Assembly: GCA_018882485.1 (NCBI GenBank)
Contig: VERU01000056.1
Location: 1-9,763, forward strand
Origin: Rhodoferax sp.
GTDB lineage: Bacteria; Pseudomonadota; Gammaproteobacteria; Burkholderiales; Burkholderiaceae_C
DNA: 9,763 nucleotides
Reading direction: 5' to 3'
Shown here: positions 1 through 7,260 of the stretch, piece by piece
How positions within the stretch are numbered: the stretch's first letter is position 1
Layout of the letters: each line of letters begins with the position of its first letter
The notes under the pieces: generated by a model
The model's input: only the letters and a program-made list of their open reading frames with translations
Databases searched by the model: none
Told to the model about the DNA's origin: nothing
Made by a program: the position numbers and the translations under genes

Positions 1-632
1 GTGCCGATGTGCGTGAAGGCGTGGAGCAGGCCCTCAAGGCCGCCAAGCTGTCCATCATCGAGGAGGCCGGCTACAAGCGCGGAACCACCGATTTCAGCGC
101 GCAGGTGGCGCGGGTGCAGCGTGGCAACTGTGACATGCTGGTGCTCGGCACGGTGCCGGCTCCGGCCGTTGGCATCGTGCAGGAAGTTCGGCGACGCAAC
201 TGGAATGTTCCCATCCTGATGGCCGGTTCCTCCTATGACGAGTCGACCATCAAGCTGGGCAAAGAGGCTGTTGAGGGTACCTATGCCGCCGCCGTCATTC
301 CCAACCCCGACCCGGATCGCTCCCCGCCTGCCGTTCAGCAGTGGCTCAAGGCCTATCAGGCCAAATACGGACAGCCCGGCAGCCTGTATGGCGCATACGC
401 CTACGCCATCGTCCACCTCGCCGGGGAATCGCTGCGCAGGGCCGGTCCCAACCTGACGGTGGATTCCCTGGTGAAGGGCGTGGAGTCCATCAAGGACTAC
501 AAGACCATCTTTGGGGGACCCACCATCAAGTTCAGCGACAAGGACCACATGGGCATGCGGGGTTCCCTGCTGTTCAAGGTCGACGGCGGCCACTGGATCC
601 AGCAGGGTGGCGAATTGGCCGCCGTGAATTGA
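1..632 (+). CDS. Periplasmic substrate-binding protein of a LIV/HAAT-type ABC transporter (SBP1), 5' end cut off by the window
   Basis: This is the C-terminal part of a type 1 periplasmic binding protein (Peripla_BP_6/ANF-receptor fold) that captures a substrate for the permease encoded downstream. The reading frame is already open at the first full codon (bases 3-5), so the start and signal peptide lie outside the window; about 209 codons remain of a usual 370-390. The assignment rests on close similarity, roughly half identical by eye, to the complete paralogue that follows. Shared blocks include GYKRG-TDFSAQV, NCDML, QEV-RRNW-VP, the AVEG-YA segment, and LTVDS-KG-ES near the end. The stop is TGA at 630-632. 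It lies 70 bases upstream of the second binding protein and is probably the same operon. The family usually binds branched-chain amino acids, amides, urea or aromatic and aliphatic carboxylates; the ligand cannot be told from this sequence. Confidence 0.9.
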   Translation, partial: ADVREGVEQALKAAKLSIIEEAGYKRGTTDFSAQVARVQRGNCDMLVLGTVPAPAVGIVQEVRRRNWNVPILMAGSSYDESTIKLGKEAVEGTYAAAVIPNPDPDRSPPAVQQWLKAYQAKYGQPGSLYGAYAYAIVHLAGESLRRAGPNLTVDSLVKGVESIKDYKTIFGGPTIKFSDKDHMGMRGSLLFKVDGGHWIQQGGELAAVN

Positions 633-648
633 CCCTAGATATCCCGTT

Positions 649-675
649 CTCTGGGTCCGAGTACCAGGGTTGTTT
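649..675 (+). other. Weak hairpin followed by a T-rich run between the two binding-protein genes
   Basis: The arm at 649-654 (CTCTGG) can pair with 664-669 (CCAGGG), with one G-U pair and a 9-base loop. TTGTTT follows immediately. It resembles a poor intrinsic terminator or attenuator and could reduce read-through from SBP1 into SBP2. The stem is short and chance pairing is quite possible. The rest of the 633-702 gap contains only the ribosome binding site of the next gene and no convincing promoter. Confidence 0.25.
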
Positions 676-691
676 CCGTATTGAGTTCACT

Positions 692-695
692 GGAG
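692..695 (+). promoter_or_regulatory. Ribosome binding site (GGAG) of the second binding-protein gene
   Basis: GGAG lies 7 bases upstream of the ATG at 703. It supports that start, which is also the one giving an intact signal peptide. Confidence 0.75.
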
Positions 696-702
696 TCGCA
701 TC

Positions 703-1863
703 ATGAATGAAAGTCGCTGGGCTGGTCGTATTGCAGCCGGTTTCCTGTGCCTGTCTGTGGGCTGGGCTGCGGCCCAGACACAGGGTGTCAGTCGCGACCA
801 GATCCTGCTGGGTTACCCCAACGATTTGTCCGGTCCGGTGGCCGAAGTCGGACGCGCGGTGCAGAACGGCGTCCGGATGGCGGAGGAGGAGATCAACGCG
901 GCGGGCGGGGTACATGGCCGCAAGCTGCGCATCCTGGTCGAGGACAACGGATACGATCCCAAGAAGGGTGTGCTGGCCACCCAGAAGCTGATCCAGCAGG
1001 ACAAGGTCTTCGCCATCGTGATGGCAACGGGCACTGCGCCGGCTGCGGCCGCTTTGCCCATGGTCTTGAAGGCCGGCATACCGCATGTCTGTCCGACCAC
1101 GGCAGCGCTGATGTTCAGCACCCCGCTGGAGCGCCTGAGCTTCGGCTGCTACCCCACCAATGGGGGCATGGTCGCCGGGGGGGTCAAGCATTTCATGGAG
1201 AAGGAGCGCAAGACCCGTTTCTGCGCGATCTATCAGGATGACGATTTTGGTGCCGAGGTGCTGGAGGCTACTGAAAAGCAGTTGTCCCAGGGGCGCTTGA
1301 AGCTGGTGGAATCGGTGGGTTACAAGCGGGGGGCGACCGATTTCAGTGCCCAGGTGGCCAAGGTGCAGGGCGCCAATTGCGACATGCTGTTGCTCATCGC
1401 CACCGTACCGCCTGCGGCGGCCGTGATGCAGGAGGTGCAGCGCCGCAACTGGAAGGTGCCGGTGCTGGGCTCCGCAACCGCTTACGACGACTCGCTGCTC
1501 AAGCTGGCCAAGGACGCGGTCGAGGGTCTGTACGCAGTGGCCTTTGTCGGCACGCCCAATGACGAGCGGGCCGCTGCGCCGATCAGGGATTGGGCGCGCC
1601 GCTACCAGGCCCGCTTCGGGCAGGCTCCCACAGTGTCCTCGACCTATGGCTACATGTTCACGCAGGTGTTTGCCGAAGGTGCGCGCCTGGCTGGACCGGA
1701 CCTGACCGTGGATTCGTTCATCAAGGGCATGGAGTCCATGAAAGGATACCGAACCGTGTTCGGTGCGACCTTCGGCTTCAGTCCCAACAGCCACCTGGGG
1801 GTAAATGGCGGTCTGTTGTACCGGGTTGAAAGCGGCAGCTGGAAATTCCTGGGCGATCTCTGA
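703..1863 (+). CDS. Periplasmic substrate-binding protein of a LIV/HAAT-type ABC transporter (SBP2), complete
   Basis: This 386-residue protein is a complete type 1 periplasmic binding protein that delivers a ligand to the LivH/LivM permease. Residues 1-24 look like a Sec signal peptide: a basic N-region with R5 and R9, a hydrophobic core at 10-21, and an AAA/Q cleavage site after A24. The mature part opens with the usual lobe I features (ILLGYPNDLSGPVAEVG, then an INAAGGVHGRKL block) and continues through a conserved hinge region to an LTVDSFIKGMESMKGY block near the C-terminus. Length is typical of the family. The cysteine at residue 16 does not sit in a lipobox, so a lipoprotein is unlikely. 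It is a tandem paralogue of SBP1 just upstream and lies 82 bases before livH, as in operons where two binding proteins share one membrane complex. Ligand specificity is unknown; a non-amino-acid carboxylate is plausible because a CoA ligase lies downstream. Confidence 0.94.
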   Translation: MNESRWAGRIAAGFLCLSVGWAAAQTQGVSRDQILLGYPNDLSGPVAEVGRAVQNGVRMAEEEINAAGGVHGRKLRILVEDNGYDPKKGVLATQKLIQQDKVFAIVMATGTAPAAAALPMVLKAGIPHVCPTTAALMFSTPLERLSFGCYPTNGGMVAGGVKHFMEKERKTRFCAIYQDDDFGAEVLEATEKQLSQGRLKLVESVGYKRGATDFSAQVAKVQGANCDMLLLIATVPPAAAVMQEVQRRNWKVPVLGSATAYDDSLLKLAKDAVEGLYAVAFVGTPNDERAAAPIRDWARRYQARFGQAPTVSSTYGYMFTQVFAEGARLAGPDLTVDSFIKGMESMKGYRTVFGATFGFSPNSHLGVNGGLLYRVESGSWKFLGDL

Positions 1864-1892
1864 GCCGCAACCGATCAATGATGAACCCGGAC

Positions 1893-1920
1893 TGCTGGAT
1901 CGTCAAAGGCCCATCCAGCA
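1893..1920 (+). repeat. Perfect 8-bp inverted repeat in the SBP2-livH gap (possible mRNA hairpin)
   Basis: TGCTGGAT at 1893-1900 is exactly complementary to ATCCAGCA at 1913-1920 with a 12-base loop. It lies between the abundant-type binding-protein gene and the permease genes. No T-run follows, so it is not a classic terminator. By analogy with other binding-protein operons it could protect the 3' end of the upstream message or dampen expression of the permease genes; this is inference. Confidence 0.45.
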
Positions 1921-1935
1921 CGATCTGCCGCAGAC

Positions 1936-1942
1936 GGAAGGG
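1936..1942 (+). promoter_or_regulatory. Ribosome binding site (GGAAGGG) that decides the GTG start of livH
   Basis: A purine-rich GGAAGGG ends 3 bases before the GTG at 1946, and its GGAAG core is 5 bases away. It is the only good Shine-Dalgarno match near a start codon that gives a normal LivH N-terminus. It argues against the in-frame ATG at 1805, which lies inside SBP2. Confidence 0.65.
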
Positions 1943-1945
1943 CCT

Positions 1946-2818
1946 GTGAACGAGTTCCTTCAGCAGCTGGTCAGCGGCACGGCCGTTGGCTGCGTCTACG
2001 CACTGGTGGCCCTGGGCTTCGTGCTCATCTACAAAGCCACCGACGTGGTCAACTTTGCCCATGGCGAGGTGATGATGATCGGCGCCTTTCTGGGCTTGAC
2101 CTTTGTCTCGCGCCTGCAGATGCCGTATTTCGTGGGAGTGGTTGCGGCCATACTCTGCATGACGGTGTTGGGTGCTCTGCTGAACCGGTATCTGCTGCGG
2201 CCTCTGGCGGGCCAGGGGATCCTGGCCATCATCGTGGTGACCCTGGGCTTGTCGATCCTGCTCCGGGCCTTTGCCAGTGTGGCCTGGGGTCCCGAGACGT
2301 TTCCGATGGAGTCGCCGTTCTCGCGCAAGGTGGTCCAGCTGGGTGGGCTGGTGCTGAGCCAGGAACACGTGGCCATCATCGTCCTGACCGCTGTGATGGT
2401 TGCGGGCATGTACCTGTTTTTCCGTTTCAGCCGGCTGGGCATCGCCATGCAGGCCACTTCGGAAAATCCCCTGGCTGCCTACTACGTGGGTATCCCCGTC
2501 AAGTCCATCCATTCGCTGGTCTGGGCCCTGGGCGCGGCGACGGCGGGGGTCGCGGGGATCATGCTGGCTCCCATTTCGTTCGTCCACGTGAACATGGGGG
2601 GCATAGGTCTGAAGGCGTTTCCCGCTGCCGTGCTGGGAGGCTTTGGCTCCATCCCGGGGGCCATCGTGGGTGGCGTGATCATCGGGGTGATCGAGTCCAT
2701 GGCGGTGCTTTACCTGCCCGAGGGCATCAACAACGTGGCCGCCTACCTGTTGCTGCTGCTGATCCTGATCTTCCGGCCCCAAGGCCTGTTTGGCATCCAG
2801 TCCAGGCGCCGCGTGTAA
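1946..2818 (+). CDS. livH: LivH-type inner-membrane permease of the ABC importer
   Basis: This 290-residue protein is one of the two membrane subunits that form the translocation channel in the inner membrane with LivM. The GTG start was chosen because the protein then begins NEFLQQLVSG, the normal start for this family, and because of the ribosome binding site just upstream. An in-frame ATG at 1805 would add 47 residues of non-LivH sequence overlapping SBP2. Family hallmarks are VYALVALGFVLIYKATDVVNFAHGE at about residues 17-41 and the cytoplasmic coupling loop around GLKAFPAAVLGGFGSIPGAIVGG (221-243). The C-terminus is the typical RPQGLFG (277-283). Hydrophobic segments are visible at roughly 8-28, 43-52, 62-80, 92-110, 141-159, 190-211, 238-256 and 263-276. 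It is followed after 16 bases by livM. The symbol reflects the family, not proof of leucine transport. Confidence 0.93.
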   Translation: MNEFLQQLVSGTAVGCVYALVALGFVLIYKATDVVNFAHGEVMMIGAFLGLTFVSRLQMPYFVGVVAAILCMTVLGALLNRYLLRPLAGQGILAIIVVTLGLSILLRAFASVAWGPETFPMESPFSRKVVQLGGLVLSQEHVAIIVLTAVMVAGMYLFFRFSRLGIAMQATSENPLAAYYVGIPVKSIHSLVWALGAATAGVAGIMLAPISFVHVNMGGIGLKAFPAAVLGGFGSIPGAIVGGVIIGVIESMAVLYLPEGINNVAAYLLLLLILIFRPQGLFGIQSRRRV

Positions 2819-2834
2819 GGCCCTTTCCTTCGCC

Positions 2835-3911
2835 ATGTCCAACCGCATCAAAACCGATTACCGCGACGACATGCGCCTGTTCAAGGACGGGCGGTCGATG
2901 GTGCTGTATGGGCTGCTGGTGATCCTCTTGCTGGTGCTGCCCCGCTTCGCTGGGGATTACGTTCTGAGTCAGGCCACGTTTGTCTTCATCAACGGGACCG
3001 TGGCGGTCGGTCTGATGTTGCTGGTCGGTTACACCGGCCAGATCTCCCTGGGACATGCGGCTTTTTTTGCGGTGGGCGCCTACGCGGTGGCAGTGCTGGA
3101 AACACGGGGACTGCCGTTTCTGCCGGCGCTGCTGGCCGCCGGTGCCCTGTCAGGGGTGCTGGGTGTGCTCATCGGCCTGCCGGCCTTGCGCCTCAAGGGC
3201 ATCTACCTCGCCATGGCCACGCTCGCCTTTTCGTTCGTGGTCGAGGAGGTGATCGTCCGCTGGAGCAGCGTGACCAAGGGGAACCGGGGCATGACGGTGC
3301 CCGATGCCAGCCTGCTGGGCGTGAACCTGGGGTCGATATCGGCCGTTTACTACCTGTCTGCGGTGTGTTTCGGGCTGGTGGTGCTGCTGGTTCTCAACAT
3401 CCTCCGGTCCCGGACCGGGCGGGCGCTGACGGCGCTGCGCGACAGCGATGTGGCCGCCGAGAGCATGGGGATTCATCTGGCCTGGTTCAAGACCGTGGCT
3501 TTCGCGGTTTCGGCGACGGTCACCGGCCTGGCCGGCGCGCTGTATGCGCACAAACTGGCTTACATCAGTCCCGAGCAGTTCAGCATCCTGCTGTCGGTGG
3601 AGTTCCTGATGATGATCATCATTGGCGGGCTGGGGTCCCTGCACGGTGCCTTGCTCGGTTCCATGTTCTTCATCCTGCTGCCTCAGTTCATCGTGGTGGT
3701 CAAAGGGGTGTTGCCGACCAGGGTGGCCGAGTTGCCGGTGCTGGATTCCGCTACCTTTGGCGTGTTGGTTATCCTGTTCGTGTTGTTCGAACCCAAGGGG
3801 CTCAATGGCTACTGGATGCGCTTCAAGGCGTACCTGGCGCTGTATCCGTTCTACAGCCGCGACCTGTTCCGACGCAACAAGATCGGCGCCACCGACTTGA
3901 TCAAGCACTGA
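2835..3911 (+). CDS. livM: LivM-type inner-membrane permease of the ABC importer
   Basis: This 358-residue protein is the second membrane subunit and pairs with LivH. The first in-frame ATG after the livH stop is used (2835). Its Shine-Dalgarno match is weak, so the ATG at 2871 remains possible. Hallmarks are LLVGYTGQISLGHAAFFAVGAY (62-83), LPALRLKGIYLAMATLAF (115-132), GRALTALRDSDVAAESMGI (195-213) and the coupling loop IIIGGLGSLHGALLGS (261-276). The core ends at FEPKGLNG (318-325). A basic, aromatic tail of about 33 residues follows (PFYSRDLFRR), resembling tails I associate with LivM proteins from transporter-plus-ligase clusters rather than E. coli LivM; that comparison is from memory. 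It lies 6 bases upstream of livG, which indicates coupled expression. Confidence 0.93.
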   Translation: MSNRIKTDYRDDMRLFKDGRSMVLYGLLVILLLVLPRFAGDYVLSQATFVFINGTVAVGLMLLVGYTGQISLGHAAFFAVGAYAVAVLETRGLPFLPALLAAGALSGVLGVLIGLPALRLKGIYLAMATLAFSFVVEEVIVRWSSVTKGNRGMTVPDASLLGVNLGSISAVYYLSAVCFGLVVLLVLNILRSRTGRALTALRDSDVAAESMGIHLAWFKTVAFAVSATVTGLAGALYAHKLAYISPEQFSILLSVEFLMMIIIGGLGSLHGALLGSMFFILLPQFIVVVKGVLPTRVAELPVLDSATFGVLVILFVLFEPKGLNGYWMRFKAYLALYPFYSRDLFRRNKIGATDLIKH

Positions 3912-3917
3912 AGCGCC

Positions 3918-4676
3918 ATGGCTCTGTTCGAAGTTCGCGACCTGGCCGTTCATTTCGGCGGCATCCGCGCCGTGGATGGGGTCAGCTTTGACGTGGAGAA
4001 GGGCAGCGTTTTCACCATCATCGGTCCGAATGGCGCGGGCAAGACAACCATCTTCAACCTGGTCAGCCGCATCTACGATCCCACCAGCGGCAGCATCCGG
4101 CTCGATGGCCGGGACATCACCCACGTGCGCGCCCGTGACATTGCCCGCCTGGGGGTCACGCGGACCTTTCAGAACATCGAACTGTTCGACAACGCCACCG
4201 TGCTGCAGAACGTCCTGGTGGGGCGGCATATCCACGTCCGCAGCCATCTGCTCAGCGAGATTCTTCGGCTGCCCGGGGTGGTTCGGCAGGAAGTCGCGGC
4301 CCGGCGCCGGGTGGAGGAAATCATCGAATTCCTGCGACTGCAGCCGTACCGCGACAGCCCGGTGGGCAGTCTGCCCTATGGGGTCCGTAAGATGGTAGAA
4401 CTGGGCCGTGCCCTGGCTGGCGACCCGGTCCTGCTGATGCTCGATGAGCCCTCTTCCGGTCTGAATGTCGAGGAAACCGATGAAATTGGCGTCTGGATCC
4501 GCGATATCCGGGATGTGCTGGGCATCACGGTGCTGATGGTCGAGCACGACATGCGCCTGGTGTCGGCCGTGTCCGATCGCGTGATGGCCCTGAATTACGG
4601 ACGCCTGCTGGCCATCGGGACAGCAGCCGAAGTGCAGGGAAATCCGGACGTGGTGTCCGCCTACCTCGGGGCCTGA
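3918..4676 (+). CDS. livG: LivG-type ATP-binding subunit of the ABC importer
   Basis: This 252-residue cytoplasmic ATPase powers the importer together with LivF. Visible motifs are Walker A GPNGAGKTT at 36-44, the Q-loop glutamine Q85 in TFQN, Walker B LLMLDEP at 172-178 with catalytic E177, a D-loop SGLN at 180-183, and the switch histidine H210 in VEHDM. The signature is LPYGVRK at 152-158 instead of LSGGQ; LivG proteins usually carry a YG-type signature, but the final Q is V here. Length is normal for LivG (about 255). The ATG at 3918 gives the standard MALFEVRDLAVHFGGIRAVDG start. It begins 6 bases after livM and ends 17 bases before livF. Confidence 0.95.
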   Translation: MALFEVRDLAVHFGGIRAVDGVSFDVEKGSVFTIIGPNGAGKTTIFNLVSRIYDPTSGSIRLDGRDITHVRARDIARLGVTRTFQNIELFDNATVLQNVLVGRHIHVRSHLLSEILRLPGVVRQEVAARRRVEEIIEFLRLQPYRDSPVGSLPYGVRKMVELGRALAGDPVLLMLDEPSSGLNVEETDEIGVWIRDIRDVLGITVLMVEHDMRLVSAVSDRVMALNYGRLLAIGTAAEVQGNPDVVSAYLGA

Positions 4677-4693
4677 GCCGCCGGACTTGAACC

Positions 4694-5461
4694 ATGGCCA
4701 TGCTCGAAGTCTCCAACCTGGAAGCCGCGTACGGACCGGTGCAGGCGTTGCGCGGCGTCTCTCTGGCGGTCGAGCGGGGCACCATCGTGGCCTTGCTGGG
4801 TGCCAATGGCGCCGGCAAGACCACGGTGCTCAAGGTCATCAGCGGGGTGGTCGATCCGCGCAGCGGGGGTGTGCGCTTCGATGACCAGGATATTGCCGGG
4901 CTGGAGCCCGATCGCATCGTGGGCATGGGTCTCAGCCAGGTGCCGGAAGGGCGTGAGGTGTTCCGGGTGCGCACCGTGCACGAAAACCTGATCCTGGGGG
5001 CTTATCGGCGCAAGGATCATGCGGCGATCCAGGCCGACATCGAGCGGATGTACGGCTATTTCCCCATACTTCGGGAGCGCAGGTCGCAACGGGCGGGCCT
5101 GTTGTCGGGCGGTCAGCAGCAGATGCTGGCCATCAGCCGGGCCCTGATGGCGCGCCCCCGCCTGCTGCTGCTGGACGAGCCGTCGCTGGGTTTGTCGCCG
5201 TTGCTGGTTCGTGAGATTTTTGCCATCGTGCGGCGGCTGCGAGAGGAAGGGATCACCATCCTTTTGGTGGAACAGAACGCGGCCATGGCCCTGGAGGTCG
5301 CTGACTACGGCTACATCATGGAGGTGGGCCGCATTGCGCTCGAAGGCGATGCCGCATCCCTGAGGGAGAACCCCACGGTGAGAGAGTTTTACCTGGGCAT
5401 CGGCCAGGACAGTGGGTCCAGCCAGCCGGGTCCGGCCAAACGCAAGCCACTCTGGCGATGA
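4694..5461 (+). CDS. livF: LivF-type ATP-binding subunit of the ABC importer
   Basis: This 255-residue cytoplasmic ATPase is the partner of LivG. Motifs are Walker A GANGAGKTT at 36-44, Q-loop Q82 within SQVPEGREVF (81-90, very typical of LivF), signature LSGGQ at 137-141, and Walker B LLLLDEP at 157-163 with E162. The switch position carries Q194 in VEQN, the usual LivF substitution for histidine. LivF proteins are normally about 235 residues; this one has an extra hydrophilic tail of about 18 residues rich in G, S, P and K. The stop TGA (5459-5461) overlaps the ATG of the ligase gene as ATGA, so translation of the two is probably coupled. An alternative start is the ATG 6 bases downstream (residue 3). 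Confidence 0.95.
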   Translation: MAMLEVSNLEAAYGPVQALRGVSLAVERGTIVALLGANGAGKTTVLKVISGVVDPRSGGVRFDDQDIAGLEPDRIVGMGLSQVPEGREVFRVRTVHENLILGAYRRKDHAAIQADIERMYGYFPILRERRSQRAGLLSGGQQQMLAISRALMARPRLLLLDEPSLGLSPLLVREIFAIVRRLREEGITILLVEQNAAMALEVADYGYIMEVGRIALEGDAASLRENPTVREFYLGIGQDSGSSQPGPAKRKPLWR

Positions 5462-7254
5462 CAGGTCTGTCCATGGTTGCCGATTCCGATTCCGTGTGCC
5501 TGCCCGCCCGCTTTTTGCAGGTCGCCGCCCAGCGCGGTCCTGAGGTGGCCGTGCGTTGGAAGCACCTGGGACTTTGGCAGGAGTGGACCTGGACGCAATG
5601 GGCCGATGACGCGCAGGCCACCGGTTGCGCTTTGCTGGCGGCGGGATTGCAGCGGGGTGATCGGGTCGCGGTGATGGCGTCCACGCGGCCCGAATGCCTG
5701 TCGATCGAGATGGGCGCCATGGGGGTGGGGGTTCTGGCGCTCAGCCTGTTTCCTGACCAGGAGGCCGACGGCGTGATCCATGCGCTGCGCCAGAGTTCGG
5801 CCCGTATCCTCTTTGTGGGCGATCAGGACCAGCTGCGGTCCGCCATCGGCCTGTTGCAGCAGGTCCACACGCTCGAACACATCGTCTACCTGGATGGGCG
5901 GGGGCTGCACGCCTTCAAGCACCCGCAGGTTCAGTCTTTCGCATCGTTTTGCCAGAGCGGTGTTCAGGTCCCCAAGGATCGCTGGGCCGCCGAAGTCCAG
6001 GCTGCCCCGCCAGATGCCCCCGCGCTGTGGGTCTTGACGTCTGCCACCACCGGGCCATCGAAACCGGTCCTGATCTCGCACCGCAGCCTGCTGACCCAGC
6101 TGCAGCGGCTGCAACTGGCCGTGCCGGGCCGTGAAGGCGATCGTCAACTCAGTCTTCTGCCGCTGGGCCTGGTGCTGGAGCGCTGCCTGGTGGTCTACCG
6201 GGCCGTGTTGACCCGCTGCGTGATCCATCTCGGGGAGGGCATGCCTTCGGCCCGAGAGAACCTGCGGGAGGTGACGCCCCAGGTGGTGCTGGGCGTACCA
6301 TGGCTGTGGGCCAAGCTGCATGCGGTGGTGCAGCAGGCGCTCGATCGTTCCACCCCGATGGGGCGTCTGGGCTACCGCTGGACGCTGGCGCTTGGTCAGC
6401 AGGAGCAGGATCTGCGTCAACAGGGCAAGTCCATGCCGGCCGCACTGCGTTGGGCGCACGGGCTGCTGAAGCGGTCCGTGTTGCGCCGGATACGCGATCT
6501 CATCGGCTTGCGTGACGCCCGTTGTGTGGTCTCGACCGGCGCCCCGGTAGCGCCGGAGCTGGCTGGGTGGTACCGCGCCCTCGGGCTGGATTTCGTCGAC
6601 ATCTACGGCCCGGCCGAAGCCAGCGGCTTTGGCGCCCTGTTGGGCCGTCCGGCAGAACTGGACGGGCTATCGGTGCGTCTTGGTGTAACCGGTGAAATCC
6701 AGCTGCGAGGCCACCATGTGGCGATTGGCCCTGGGAGCGAGGACGGTTCGGCGCTGGATGCCGATGGATGGTGGGCCACCGGCGATCTGGGTGTTCGGCT
6801 GCCGGATGGCGCCCTGGGCTTTGCCGGCCGCATGGCCGATCGGCTGACGTTGAGCGGTGGACACGCGGTCATGCCGGGCGAGATGGAGGCGCGTCTGCGC
6901 CAGTCGCCCTATGTCGCCGACGCTCTGGTGCTTGGTGAGGGTCGACGCCGATTGGGGTGTCTGATCCTGATCGACCACGACCAGGTGGCGGCGTTCGCCC
7001 GCAAGCAGAACATTGCCTACTCCAATTTCGCCAGTCTGACCCGGCTGCCGCAGGTCCGGCAGTTGCTGCAGCAGGTGGTGGATGAACTGAACCGCGATCT
7101 GGACGAGGTTCGCCAATTGGGCGCGATGGCCCTCATTCCGGACGAGTTGACCGTGGGTGACGGCCGGCTGTCGCCCGTTCTGCAACTCAAGCGGGGTGCG
7201 GTGCTGCAACGCCATGCGGCGCTGATCGATCGCCTCGATGTCGATGGCGGCTGA
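5458..7254 (+). CDS. AMP-binding long-chain acyl-CoA synthetase-like protein with altered motifs
   Basis: This 598-residue member of the ANL (acyl/aryl-CoA synthetase) superfamily is most like the COG1022 long-chain fatty acid ligases. Such enzymes make an acyl-AMP and then an acyl-CoA in the cytoplasm. Recognisable core motifs are a P-loop at 194-203 (TSATTGPSKP), an A5-like YGPAEASG at 383-390, DGWWATGD at 436-443 and an A8-like GRMADRLTLSGGHAVMPGEME at 457-477. The C-terminal segment is LSPVLQLKR at 571-579. Several normally conserved residues differ: SGTTG is SATTG, PKG is SKP, the threonine of YGxTE is A386, the histidine expected in LPLSHxxER is replaced in LPLGLVLER (234-242), and Q576 sits where family members usually have the catalytic lysine (LK-K-R type end), though K578 is nearby. 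Activity may therefore be changed or lost. The start overlaps livF by ATGA; an ATG at 5473 is the alternative. Position in the operon suggests it acts on the imported compound. Confidence 0.88.
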   Translation: MTGLSMVADSDSVCLPARFLQVAAQRGPEVAVRWKHLGLWQEWTWTQWADDAQATGCALLAAGLQRGDRVAVMASTRPECLSIEMGAMGVGVLALSLFPDQEADGVIHALRQSSARILFVGDQDQLRSAIGLLQQVHTLEHIVYLDGRGLHAFKHPQVQSFASFCQSGVQVPKDRWAAEVQAAPPDAPALWVLTSATTGPSKPVLISHRSLLTQLQRLQLAVPGREGDRQLSLLPLGLVLERCLVVYRAVLTRCVIHLGEGMPSARENLREVTPQVVLGVPWLWAKLHAVVQQALDRSTPMGRLGYRWTLALGQQEQDLRQQGKSMPAALRWAHGLLKRSVLRRIRDLIGLRDARCVVSTGAPVAPELAGWYRALGLDFVDIYGPAEASGFGALLGRPAELDGLSVRLGVTGEIQLRGHHVAIGPGSEDGSALDADGWWATGDLGVRLPDGALGFAGRMADRLTLSGGHAVMPGEMEARLRQSPYVADALVLGEGRRRLGCLILIDHDQVAAFARKQNIAYSNFASLTRLPQVRQLLQQVVDELNRDLDEVRQLGAMALIPDELTVGDGRLSPVLQLKRGAVLQRHAALIDRLDVDGG

Positions 7255-7260
7255 TTTCAC

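Noticed and set aside
629..657. Possible promoter with TTGACC as the -35 box after SBP1
   Set aside because: At 17-base spacing the -10 position reads TGGGTC, which is no match; TAGATA at 636-641 is too close to serve as its -10.
739..753. Possible lipoprotein signal in SBP2 (cysteine at residue 16)
   Set aside because: The residues before the cysteine (GFL) do not fit a lipobox and a good signal peptidase I site (AAA/Q) follows at residue 24.
574..1878. Long minus-strand open frame of 434 codons opposite SBP2
   Set aside because: It mirrors the coding frame of an unmistakable binding protein and has no family resemblance or ribosome binding site; it is a GC-driven shadow.
1805..1945. 47-residue N-terminal extension of LivH from an ATG inside SBP2
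   Set aside because: The extension overlaps the end of SBP2, is not LivH-like, and the GTG at 1946 has a well-placed ribosome binding site and gives the normal family length.
1778..2851. Minus-strand open frame of 357 codons opposite livH
   Set aside because: Same reasoning: low-complexity His/Gln/Asp-rich translation, antisense to a conserved permease.
3150..4547. Long minus-strand open frame of 465 codons across livM and livG
   Set aside because: It is antisense to two clear genes, is very rich in His, Gln, Asp and Arg as expected from the complement of GC-rich codons, and shows no recognisable domain.
5389..6459. Minus-strand open frame of 356 codons opposite the livF end and the ligase
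   Set aside because: Antisense to conserved adenylation-domain sequence and without any recognisable motif.
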